From NCBI GenBank assembly GCA_036345935.2, contig JADWOT020000031.1, positions 188,550-252,549 of the forward strand: DNA of 64,000 nt, given 5' to 3'. Source of the DNA: Taenia hydatigena (taxonomy: Eukaryota; Platyhelminthes; Cestoda; Cyclophyllidea; Taeniidae). Made by a program: the position numbers and the translations under genes. Under the pieces are notes generated by a model. It did not search any database and was not told the DNA's origin. It saw only the letters and a program-made list of their open reading frames with translations. Shown here in pieces: positions 1 to 11,555 of the stretch (the first letter of the stretch is position 1; each line of letters begins with the position of its first letter).

Positions 1-3000
1 AAAGGACGCCAACTGTTGTAGATTGCAAACAGTGTGGCTTTACAACAGACAAGTGAGGTCACCCTTGCCCTCCACATAATTCCTCTACGTAAACACAAAG
101 CTAACACTCCGCGTGCAATAAGTATAGGCGGCAAACACGCCTGCAAAGTCATTTTACTATCTGTTACCAGCAGAGGGCCTTGCCATTGGCTCAAAATTGC
201 AGTGGTCTCACCATCCTTACTTGGCGTTCAATCATTTAAAAAGACTCGCAAAAATGTAGGGCTTCACAACGCTACTTGTGGACTGAACACTTACTTTTGT
301 CAAAAGTAAATTCGTCTGATACGGGACTGTTGGATTGCAGTTTAACGGCACAGATGGTGGGTGCACTTCAAAGCGCAGACTCTATTTGGTGCTCTAAATC
401 AACTGTTAAGTATGTGGTGAATTGTCAAGAAGTGAAAAAACACCACCTCTTAGCCCGAGAAGGACTTTAAAGGTGCCGAACGCTTAACTTGTAGGTGGTT
501 GGGTGAGCTGATGTGAGGAGGAATGTTTGGGGGGAGAAGACAAGATTCTCCAAATTAATCTGTACAGGGCCATATATGTGAAGAGGGCAGGGGAGTAGGA
601 AGGCTGAATGCAGATTGAATGTACTCATGGTGTCTTTTACTTCGCTAATTGGTCCAAAATGTGGCTATGTTGCTGTACCTTTAAATCGGTGTGATGGCTA
701 GTACCACCATCGAGCAACTTGGCAGGATTGAACAATATGCTGAACAAATTGGTCAGATGAAATGGAGGTTACGGTAGGAGGTTATATTGTTAAACGGCTT
801 TTAATGATTCCCAAATGTCCATTGCACCCCACATGTGCCATGCAATGCATCTACATTTAGCTGTTGCATCAGCCATGCACCCAACACATAACTGGACAAC
901 ATGGTAAAAATGCGGCTGAGACAGCATTTTGGTGGCCATAAAATACTGATCACATAGGTTGATATAACGAAGCCAGCAAAGTCATAATTCGCCGTGGCTT
1001 AAGCACAGTATAGTGAGTTATGTCCTTTAAAAACTATCCTCACTTAGCAGATGCGAATGTATGCGGCAAGCAAATAGAGCACATGTAATCGGTCACATGG
1101 ATACTGGGGACAATAAAGGCAGTTGATGAAAGTGTCTGAATGAGTTAGTCCACATTCACTGGCCTGTGCCTGTCGTACACGCGGCGCACGCGAGTTTAAA
1201 CGACAAGGGATTAATCTTGGCATTCATACTCCTAGAACTAATGAAATGAATAGATAGAGCCTTAATTTATTCGCAGTTCATTAAACTCAGACCCAAAACC
1301 AGATTTTGCTTTTCTCTCATCAAAAACCGATGAAAACTACCCTGAAAAGAGATTTGCGTTCACTTGTTTTCTCACGTCTAATTAGAGCAATCAAGCAGAC
1401 ATTCCAGGTGCTCCCATTCTGAGTGGCCTAATCGTCTAAAATAATCTTGTCACCACTACAGATTTGACTTGAAATCAGGTCACCAGTTTCGGTGAGGTTA
1501 ACTTAACGAAAGTGCATAGACACTTACTTGGACGAAGCTATTCATGTATAGCTTCATAATAATATGTCGCTATATTGGTTAGCCGACAGATCCCACTTCT
1601 TTGTATGATTACTATCTAGCATTCAAAGTATTCAAGAGAGCAATTTTGTTCACCAGCGCTTGCCAGCCTTTACTAGCTTCATCAGCGTGAATGCAGTAGC
1701 ACGATCATACTGTTACTCTACAATTTGACCAATTGAAATGGACTGGAATTAGGGTATTTCGTGACTTTTGTCAGTGACTTTCAACTGTGCAATCCTTACA
1801 TGTGTTAAGGCCTGGTTGAGCTTTTTACGCTTTAATTGCTTCTTTTCTCAGCTTATGTGCTTGAAACACTAACACGGACAATCTGCATAGGTTCTTCTTG
1901 TATTTTTAGAGATTAGAATCGGTTTTCTCAAGCCCCTACCCAGCTATCGCCAGCGATCTCTCTACAATTGCACATACCATTGTTGCGAGGGTGTACGTGG
2001 GGTCAAGTGGACGCCAAAAAATCTTGTTCTGTCAAGTCTGATTGTTCGCTTCATGCGTTTTATCCTATTATGTAATTTTCCGTCATTCAGTAAAAGTGCC
2101 AGTGTTCACATAGAGTTTCACAGACAGCATAAAATTGATTAACAGCTCTTCTCAAGACGACAATATCCTCTGATAAATCAAATGAAAGCTATTGCCTTCC
2201 TTTCAACGAAAGAAGCTAGTCATTCAAGGCGGTTCCTCCTTAATCTGCTGAGGTGGCAAACCTCGTCATGATGCTTAAAATGCTTCCAATTGCGCCATTT
2301 AATAAATGGAAAGCTGTACTTACGATGCTAAAATGGGTGCTTTGACCTGATTTTGTGGTGATCGTAACCTAAAGTCTATCCTTAGTAAAAAAAGTGGGGT
2401 CCAGTGGAGCTGTGTCCGACGCCACCTTTATTAGGAGTCCAAATTTTAAGATCGTGACACTATTATCTGATGGGCAGTTCAGTCACGTCGCAGTTATTTA
2501 CTAATCACTAATCGCGGTTTTATGAGTTAGTGCGAAAGCCATAGGCAAGAGGAACGAAACGGTGTATACATCTTTGTCAAAATGCATTGGGTGTGATGTG
2601 AAATGACGGCTGACTACGTGGCCTACTGGGTCGGACGACTAAATGCAGATCAGAAAACTGCACTTTGGAGTCCTGCCGGAGCCGTAAAAGCTTTTGTCTC
2701 CCCGCTGCTCGTATATTACCAAGTCTGTCTAACAACGGATTGCAACAAAAAGGGTAAACGAGCTGCCTACTTTAACGCTAGAGGGAGGAGCAGTAGCTTT
2801 GACTAAAATTGGGAGATAAAATTTCATCATGCCTGGTGAGAGGCTAGATTCCTCGAAATTTACTTAATTAGGTTGATGCTCTAACCTACCGACATGTCTC
2901 ACCACCACCGACCATCTACCCCCATTTCCCCAGCACTGTCCCACTACCAACTCCCTCCTACTCCTTCACCTTCGTACTAACCCTTTATATTCACTTCTCA

Positions 3001-4329
3001 TGTCCTCTCACTTGGCTTATCCTGCTTACTTTATTCACCCCTGTTGTCATCCTCTCAACTTCGGCCAGATGCTATGCTTCGCGATAGTTGAAGTGTGATC
3101 AGTGGAGTTGCGTAATGCATTGGTGGACAAGGAAGCACCAGGGGAATTATGTTTAGCTGTGTCCGTAGCTCGGAGATTAGAGCAGCTTTGAACCAGGTGA
3201 GTTGCACGCAATCGCGCCATTCGTTTACGTCTCGTCCAGCTCAGCCACAATACAACCCAGATTTGAAAAATAAAGTGTGCTGAAACAAGTGAAAAAAGGG
3301 GGCGAACAAAAAGAAGATTAAGAATAGGACGAGTAACTCGTGCGTTTTACCTGAAGGTTGAAGTCTAAGTCAAAGATGTGCTTTTCTGCCTAGAGGCTAC
3401 GCATAAATCGATGTTTTGCTATCCAAGATACTCAGGGGATGAATAATGAGAGTCGACTCCGATTTTTCCTTATCAACCATGCCTCAGGACATATGCTGCA
3501 TCTGAATAAAGGCATGAAGAAAATGTTAAAATGCACACTGAGACATTGCCGGTGAGTTCAATCGGACAGAAGAAGAGTTCCGACAGGCATGGTCGATCCA
3601 ATGTCTACTGCAAATAAGAACTTATCCAAAAATACAAGCTGATAACCCTACCGAAAATCCTTTATATCTTCCTTGTAAAACGACTGTTGATTCATGCTAT
3701 TAGATGCAACAAATATGGCTCAAGATAATGATCCCGTCCCAAGAACAATCGCAAGGAATAGAAAGTTAATGAAGTCGTGTTAAAATTTGCGGGACGCCTT
3801 ACTTTTAGTTAACTCAAATCCCCTAAATTTACAGCAATTTAAGTAATTCGTAGATAAGCGTTTAGCGGTTGCTGTGAAGAGTGCCGCTGGATAGAGTTCT
3901 AAAACGTGAATTTGCGTGGATTGTAAAAATCTGCGATTCAAATGCCGTCAGCCATGGGCATTTGCATGTTTTTAGTTGGCAGCAATGTGCTTGCAATTGC
4001 ATGATACTACGGTGAGATCGCAAATAGCATTTGACGTAATTGAAGGCACCGAATCAGAAATTAGACAGCCACCTCTACTTTAAGATTCCCTTAGATTTTC
4101 CTCCCTCGACAGTAGGAGTCAAGAAGACCATTGTTATTTTTACATGGCTTAGGAAACGTAAGCATTTTGATGCCCAGATTAGTGTGTTGGTAGGTGAATG
4201 CCCATACATTGGTAAATGTAATCCGTGGATTAGTGCACGTAGCGAAACTAAAACTACAAGTTAAAAAAGATAATTGATGATATAGGAGACAGAACACAAA
4301 CAAAGAAAAGAGATTCGGTTGTTTCTAAC
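1..4329. other. Stretch with no recognised gene
   Basis: Open frames here are short: 34-309, 276-470, 2603-2806, 3047-3250 (minus) and 4040-4264. None shows a recognisable domain or convincing pair of splice sites. Pyrimidine-rich, low-complexity sequence runs from about 2895 to 3060. The block lies outside both the arms and the diverged outer homology seen in this window. Confidence 0.6.
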
Positions 4330-6390
4330 ACCGAAGTAGCACCACCTCAATGGCTGGGCGGACACCAGAGGTCTCTACGCCGTATCATCGCTGCCTGCGT
4401 GCACACCAGCGACTGCGAGCTTTCCACTGGCGTCACCCACATGTGTACTAACCCGCACCAACGTAGCACAACCTCCATGGTGCGACGCAGTCCACGGGCT
4501 GCAGTGGTGATGGAGATTTTGCAACCTCTTCTGCGCCTTTCGACCCTTTGTGCGTACTTACCATACGTCCCCTTGCTCACTACATTGGAGCCACCTCTTC
4601 AATTAGTCCATTTCAGCTGGCTACGATTAAGCCATATTATCGCAAACATTTTGCACTTTTAATTGCTGCAACTATTCCCTGCATATGCATGCTAATCCCT
4701 CCTATATCGGCTTTTTCTCCTCTGCCTTTTGCTATCTTTATTAGATGGCCATCCACACATGCATGATTTGCAGTGCAGTTGGTGGGCTCACCAAAAGGCT
4801 AAAGCATGAAAGCCTTTCACATTGATGACTTATTTGTTTGGATGAGATAAAGGCCATGGCGATGGCGTCATTGGTTGTAGGGCGATGCGTGATGAGAAGT
4901 GGCATGGGTGTAAAGGCGTGCCACTTATGAGTAGGGAAGGAGGCGCACGAATGAGGAGGAGGAGGAGGAGGGTAATGCTGTGTGGGGAGTAAGGAAGGAC
5001 AAATGAATAAAGTGGGCCAGCAACTGCGCGTCCTCGGGCTTTCCACTATGCTGCAACACGCATGTACTAACCCGCACCGACGTAGCACCACCTCAATGGC
5101 TGGGCCGACACCAGATATCTCTACGCCATCGCCATGGCATTTATCTCATCCAAACAAAAAAGTGATCAATGTGAAAGGCTTTCACGCTTCAGCCTTTTGG
5201 TGAGCCCACCAACTGCACTGCAAATCATGCACGTCTGGATGGCCACCAGGGCATGCGTGTGAGCATGCGAGTGGAAATTGCACCGAAACACTTCAGTGTG
5301 AATGCTTGTGTCAATGGATTGTGACTCTACGATTGACAGGATTGAATCGCAGACGAAAAGGCCAGCATGCATTTGCTGTGATTATGCAGTGGATAGCTGT
5401 TTTGGTAAGAGAAAGGGAAGAAGGCGTGAGCAATGAAGACCGGTAGACGCTGACGACCGCGCCACGTGGCAGCCATTGGTCTGCGTCGCACCATGGAGGT
5501 TGTGCTACTTCGGTGCGGGTTAGTACATGTGTGCTGGAGCATAGTGGAAAGCTCGCGGGTGGGCGGTCGCTGGCACATTTCATTCCTTTGTTCTTAATTA
5601 CTCCCCACTTAACATTACCACTCTCCTCCTCCTCGTCCTCGTCCTCCTCATTCATCCGCTTCCTTCCCTACTCATTTTTGAGCCTTTACAACCACGCCAC
5701 TTCTCATCACGCATCGCCCTAACAACCAACGACGCAATCGCCATGACATTTATCTCATCCAAGTAAGTAAAGTGTGATCAATATGAAAGGCTTCATTGCT
5801 TCAGCCTGTTAGTGAGCTTACGCACTGTAATGCAAATCATGCACGTCTGGATGGCGACCAAGGCATGCGTGTGGACATGCGACCAGAAAGTGCACCGAAA
5901 GAGTTCAGTGTGGATAAATGTGTCAACGTAATTGTGGCCCAAGGATTGGCAGGAGTGGATTGCAGACGAGAAGGCCGGCATGCATTTTCTGTGATGATGC
6001 AGTGGAAAGCTGTATTGGCTAGTAGAAGGGAAGAAAGGGTGAGCAATGAAGAATTGTAGACGCTGGCGACCGCGCCACGTGGCGGCCACTGGTCTGCGTC
6101 GCACCATAGGGGTTGTGCTACGTTGGTGCAGGTTAGTACACATGTGGGTGACGCTAGTGGAAAGCTCGCATTCGCTGGTCTCGACGCTGGCGATGAAACC
6201 ACGTAGAGAACTCTGGTGTCGGTCGAGCCATCGAGGTAGTGCTACTTCGGTGCGGGTTGGTACGTGTGTGCTGGAGCATAGTGGAAAGCTCGCGGGTGGG
6301 CGGTCGCCAGGACATTTCATTCCTTTGTTCTTATTTACTCCCCACCCAACATTACCATTCTCCTCCTCCTCATTCATCGGCTTCCTCGAT
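4330..6390. repeat. Mosaic cluster of direct and inverted repeat modules
   Basis: A core module of about 60 bases recurs with small changes. It contains GGTGCGGGTTAGTACATGTG followed by GGAAAGCTCGC. Plus-oriented copies lie at 5493-5552, 6112-6168 and 6233-6292; minus-oriented copies lie at 4412-4470 and 5037-5096. Larger blocks are shuffled: 5108-5730 recurs directly with a 612-base offset at about 5735-6340; 4742-5105 is an inverted version of modules between 5130 and 5760; and 4335-4530 is inverted against 6080-6255. Open frames here, such as the 201-codon minus frame at 5793-6398, repeat the same residues (for example TNxHxRSTT) because the DNA repeats, so I do not call them genes. Identity between copies is about 80-90% by eye. 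Confidence 0.85.
5622..5652 (+). repeat. CTC/GTC trinucleotide microsatellite
   Basis: A run of CTC units, some changed to GTC, sits inside one repeat module. The sister module at about 6360 has a shorter CTC run, and the inverted module near 4955 shows the complementary GAG run. Its length therefore varies between copies. Confidence 0.8.
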
Positions 6391-6499
6391 AATGTCAATC
6401 TTTTTGCCTTTTTTTATTGCTAGCAACTCACTCTTTATTTACTATCTTTTCTTTTACTCATTGTACTTTTTCTTTCTAGGCACTGCAGGATCCTTTTTA

Positions 6500-7395
6500 T
6501 CCAATTAATAATGATGTTTTGGCTACATTTGTAATTGTGATGGCGAATACAAGACTTGTTTTATGGCACTTGTTTTGCTGGAGTTGAAGTCTCGATTCAC
6601 TAAACTTCGTAACAAATGTCGTTCAAGAGATCCATCTTTTAATGCAGGGTTTTTTAAAACCTTAATTTGACATCTTTTATTCTTTTTTACTTATTATTCT
6701 TCTCACCTTCGTCCGCTTTCCTCACACCTCTTTTTAACGTTCCTTTATTTATTTATGTATTAAGTTCCCTTTTTGCGATTCGACCGACTTGATCTCTTGT
6801 TGCACAAATCATTCTCATATGTGTTAAATTTAGCATTTTTATACCGAATCCAATTCAAACATTCATAAACGGCTCCTACTTACGACGCATTTACACGCAT
6901 ACTTCTGCATAAAGACATACTTTTACTTATGTATTCATTCATATGCACATTAATGTAGATGCACATAACAATGTATCTTAAAATTACGATCTGCCTACAG
7001 TTGCGCTATCAATTTATTTGTGCCAAGCATAAGAAGAGGTTTCCTAATGACACCGAGCGATGTCCACATCTGTAAGCATCCATTTTGGTCAAGGGTAGAG
7101 CGAGTTGCACGAGATTCTGTGGCGAGGCTTACAGGAAATACAGTTCTCAACCAGACATGCAATTGCAACACAGAGCAGCAGTCTTTGCGTGTTTGGCCAA
7201 AACTTTTAGTGATACAGACGTGTGATCAAATTTACTGCAGCAAACTTGCTTTTCCGTTATGTGTCATCAGTGAAGGGCTCTTATAATCTAGTCTTTTTTT
7301 ACAGAATGCAAAATTGCTTATCAATGAAGACGTCTTAATGTAACGAGTATTCTGGACGACTTTATTTTAGCATGTTCAAACCAATGCTTCATCAG
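6500..7395. repeat. Diverged outer inverted homology, left side
   Basis: The reverse complement of 63093-63997 aligns along this whole block. Shared anchors include ACCGAATCCAATTCAA near 6845, ATTTACACGCATACT near 6890, ATTTATTTGTGCCAAGCATA near 7011 and GTGTGATCAAATTTACTGC near 7221. Identity by eye is about 85-90%, with small indels such as some 30 bases present only on the right near 63350. This is far below the level inside the arms, and the step occurs at 7395/7396. Confidence 0.85.
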
Positions 7396-9192
7396 CCAGC
7401 ATGATTAGCTAGATGTTTTGAATTTGGTCTTCCTTGTGAAGAACAGAACCTGCAAGTTAACAACTCAAAATGAGCAATATTTTGGAAAGCTAGAACTGAC
7501 GCCTCATCGCGATTTCGTCAGCAATGAGAAAATCTATAAAGCAAAAGCATAAAACACAATTGTGAGCCCTTGCTTCAAATTACCGAAAGTCAGTCTGTGA
7601 AATATATCTTTGATCCTCCTGATAGCTCCATGCATTATTGCCGCCCGGTATTATGTTCCGGCAACAATGGACGCAAAGTGTTGTCGTTGACTGATTGTGG
7701 CTGGTGACTGCAAGCGAGTTTAAACACGCAGTTTATTGTGGTGAATACATTAGATGCTTGCATAAAAAGACTTCTAAGCCGTGAAAGCATATCCTGCACA
7801 TCGCTGTTCAGAATGCATTGGGTTAACGAGGTGCACTTATGAAGAATGCAACTTATATTCCCTGAACAGAGTTTGTCATCACGACATTAGAGTGTGGTCA
7901 ACCCAACCACTTGATTAATTATACCTATGGGCGCCAAATATTAAGGCTCTATTCATCTTACATTATGGTTATTCGAGGTAACATTTAGACAAGCGACGTT
8001 TCCAGGAGAGAACATGGTGGATGGTATAGGCAGGACAAAAACCGGGTATACCGCAATAAAATCCGTCTCTCTCTCCCCCTTTCACTTTCGTGCTTTAACA
8101 TATTTAGCCTTTTCAGCCACCCCTTACATACAGGACGATAGCGAAGACGGCATACGTTAGCTATTTTGTAGCTTACTGCTTTACGATGGTGCAGCCACTG
8201 ATAATTATAGTCTTTGACTTATTTGTGATGATTGGATGCCGAGCGTAAGATAGTTGCTCCAAATTTTCAATAAAAGGAATAATTCTAGCATTTAAAACAA
8301 CGTTTAATGTTACATTACATTCATTTAAAGTCTTTATAAATGCATACGCTTGCCTTTAAATTATGTCCAATCTGTAGTCGCTTTATTGGGTCCACATTAT
8401 GGATATCAGCTGTAGTCAAGCTGTGCGAAAACGCAGGCTTTATTGCGATGTTGCCATTTGTTGATACACTTCGAACTTTCTATTCGCATCGATATCTCAT
8501 TTTTCGATAAGGTTGTCTTTAATATTATGGGATGGCCTTGCGATCTAGGCGACAATTATTGGTAGAATTTATGCCACATAAGGTAAAAAAGTCCTAAAAC
8601 TGGACTTTGTGTGAGCAAGGCGTATGCTATTTTACAAATATTTGGGTGATGAAAATGCTCCTGAGATTCGCCTCTGCTTAAAGGAATGCAGAAGACATTA
8701 AATGTAGTTGCCAGAAAGTTAGCACCGTCATTTGGGGATTGATACGAATGAATGGATATTCCTGTGGTATTCAATGTCTTTTAAGGAGGGAGTGTCACCC
8801 TTCGACATTCCTAAAAATGGTAGCGAATGGCGCGCTATTAGCAGCCTTCAATAATTACGTCCTTGGCGGTAACCGTACAGACAATTACCGTTTGTCTTAG
8901 TTGAGAAATGTTCCATATTTCATAAATTAGTCCATATATTCTTAGCGGCTATTCGGCAAGCGGAATGATGGTGTGACATGATCTCTAGCCGAGAGATCCA
9001 TTGTCTCGAGTGGCAACATTCCATAAAACTGAGCTTGGGAGTGCAGGTTAGAGGGATGAGACAGAATGCTTGGTTCGAGGTATGATTTCGGAGCCACGGT
9101 TGCTAAGGCGAATCCTTAATTGTCAAGCCACTATGAACACGTTTAAAATCAAGTCTCAACAAATACTTGCGTTCCTTGGGAAGGTGGTTAGG

Positions 9193-9219
9193 TGCTTACG
9201 TGGAAGCGTCACGTAAGCA
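9193..9219. repeat. Perfect 10-base hairpin (left arm; mirror 60976-61002)
   Basis: TGCTTACGTG, 7-base loop, CACGTAAGCA. Confidence 0.85.
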
Positions 9220-9409
9220 TCCAAAATGCCTGAATGAGTTTGCTTAGGCAATACGTTTAGGCGACCATCCACAGATGCGTATAGCAGTTAAGTTAACAAA
9301 ACACGTCAATGCTTTTTGATTCACATAATAACAAACAAATCAAAGACAAGTACTCCCACCGCAGTCACGTGTGCAACGTCAATTCATCAACAGACTAATA
9401 TTGTCAATT

Positions 9410-10390
9410 AACTCTCACTAAGTTTAAATAGGCAAAAAAGTACTAGACTACAGCGAACCTGTTCCTGTCATTTTACCCCAAATATAGGCATCAAACTAAA
9501 CATCTAATCTACAAAAATTCTCTATGGCAATTTATCCTCACTGAAGACGCGTAAATAAAATAAACTGATCTGCAAGAGAGTATTTTTTGTGTGAGTAAAT
9601 TCTCGCCTTAGTCGCGTGAAAAAAATGAATTAATGTGTGGCAAAACTATCTCAGTCAGTTACTTCTCACTGTGCTTAAAAACAAAAAGACCAATCTGTAA
9701 CCATACCTTTCTCTCCCTAAAGAAGAACAAAACGAACAGTTTTATAAGACCTTTTGTTAGTTAGTTCAGCTGTAGCCACACAGACAAAAACTGGCTAATC
9801 TACGGCAAAGCGTGTCCCTTTTTTCGCGATGACGAATGCTCGTGCAGCACTCCTTGTATCTGCACTTCATAACCTGCACTTTCGCAATAAAGCCTCGGTG
9901 CAAACACACTATGCTTCATGCAGTACACAATAAATAACGGAAACCAAGAAAAACGATGTCCCGGCAGAGGTTTGATAAAGTCGTCAGTGACGTTACTCTT
10001 ATTATTTTATAATTACGTTGCACAATTTTTGAGATTGGTGCTCTCACTGTGTTTATAAAAGCAAAGGCAACTAATCTGATGCTCTTGCTTTAGGTAATGA
10101 TTCCAATTCACTTCGCAACACTTGACAGTTTTGTTTACAAATAACGATTTTCGCGAATAACACGATGGGGTTTAGAGCGGTTTCCTTGCTGCAAGTGGAA
10201 ACGCTGATTTATCGCTCCTTATAAATGCTTTTATAACTGATACGTCCAACTCAAAGCCTCATTGCAAATTCACTAAGCTTCATAAAATATGTGATTACTG
10301 AAAAATGAGCAAAAGAATATTTCGGCAAGGTCTTTAAGAAGCCGTCAACGTTAAGGCTGTTCTTATACATTTATGGGCATGCAAACTGCA
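9410..10390 (+). repeat. Diverged tandem repeat (left arm; mirror 59805-60785)
   Basis: A motif like CTCACTGTGTTTAAAAAC, followed by an A-rich stretch and AATCTG, recurs at about 9414, 9538, 9663, 9779 (partial) and 10043. A second block starting AAAGCCTC..GTGCAAA..CACTA.GCTTCAT recurs at about 9890 and 10255, giving a higher-order period near 360 bases. Copies are strongly diverged. A related ATTCACTAAACTTCGTAA occurs at about 6596, outside the arms. Confidence 0.5.
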
Positions 10391-11336
10391 TTAATTTTAG
10401 CTGCTAAGAGTCATCGCTACACGCATTTAGCTGTCGATCTTATAAAATAAATTTTCTGGTTATGCACGCCTCTTTCTGAAAGGTTTATGCAGAGAGGATT
10501 AAGCACGCTCTAAGAAGGTCGCCTGCTCGCCGATCACATGACTAGTGTGCATGCACTCAATGGCCTCCGTGTTATGAATCAGACAAAATGTAGAATCTGG
10601 TGCCATCTCACCCCCTGCTTTTATCATCAAGCCTCATATCTCGTGTCACAAAATATACTTACGTCCTTTTGACGGTGGGTCTTCAGCTATCGTCCTCTGC
10701 ACCATTCACAGCATTGAACAATTCCGTGCTAAATACCAGTTCTCTTTTAAATGGCAGCAGAAAATATAAAGGCTTTACTTCTCTTTCTGTAGGTATAGTT
10801 TACTAAAGGATTTTCACGGTACAAAACCTTTCTTCTGTTCTTTCTTTGCTTGTGTTTCACAACAATGTGGAGGTTAATCGTCACATTATAAACAATGGCA
10901 AGATATCGAAAACAAATCGTTCAATTCAATTGCAGCCGTTAAAGTTGCATTTCGACAGACGTTTAGCCTTCAATGCTGCAAAGTAATTTTTTTGATTTTG
11001 CATGATTCCACATGAAAATGTTTTGCAGAAACCATGAGTCATTTAAAGAATTGGAGTTTCAGCATAGTGCGCCTTTAGATCACAAGGCTGACGTGCATGA
11101 TTCAACGCATTAGCCGATGGCTCATGAGTTCACGTTTGCTCGTACTTACGCTCACCTAATGATCCCTGCTTCAGCAATGATTTTCGTTACTTCTCATCAT
11201 CCATTTTCTCAATTGATCCTTCAACTGAGATTGAATGGAGAGCTGGCTGTTGGCGTAAGCTCTGCATTTATTACCGATTAACGGGTAATATGGTCGCCAA
11301 AGCTCATTATAGAGAATGTGATGTCCTGAATTCTCG

Positions 11337-11555
11337 TTACTGTCGCAATAAGCTGAGACTGTGCTGGAGAACATACTGATTACGACAGCGCAAAAAGGAT
11401 GAGAGGCCATTAGCATGACGTGAATGCCATTTCTTGGAGTGATTTACAGCTTCCAGAGCGCGAATCATCAGATTGCTACGCAAATTGCTTTGTTCTAGCA
11501 TAAAGTAGTTCTGTAAGAAGTAGTTGCTTGAGCGTGAGGCCCCTGTGATATTCAC
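11337..11555 (-). CDS. Candidate exon, longer allele (left arm copy)
   Basis: This is the mirror of 58640-58831 without the stop; it ends QHSLSLLRQ. A second frame on the same strand (11171-11416; right 58779-59024) overlaps it and ends QLRKWMMRSNENHC. I could not decide which is coding, or whether a very short intron joins them: the phases do not match for the obvious sites. Confidence 0.28.
   Translation of the reverse strand: MNITGASRSSNYFLQNYFMLEQSNLRSNLMIRALEAVNHSKKWHSRHANGLSSFLRCRNQYVLQHSLSLLRQ

Noticed and set aside
5793..6398. Open frame of 201 codons on the minus strand
   Set aside because: It lies wholly in the repeat cluster. Its residues repeat because the DNA repeats, and related frames occur in each module in both directions.
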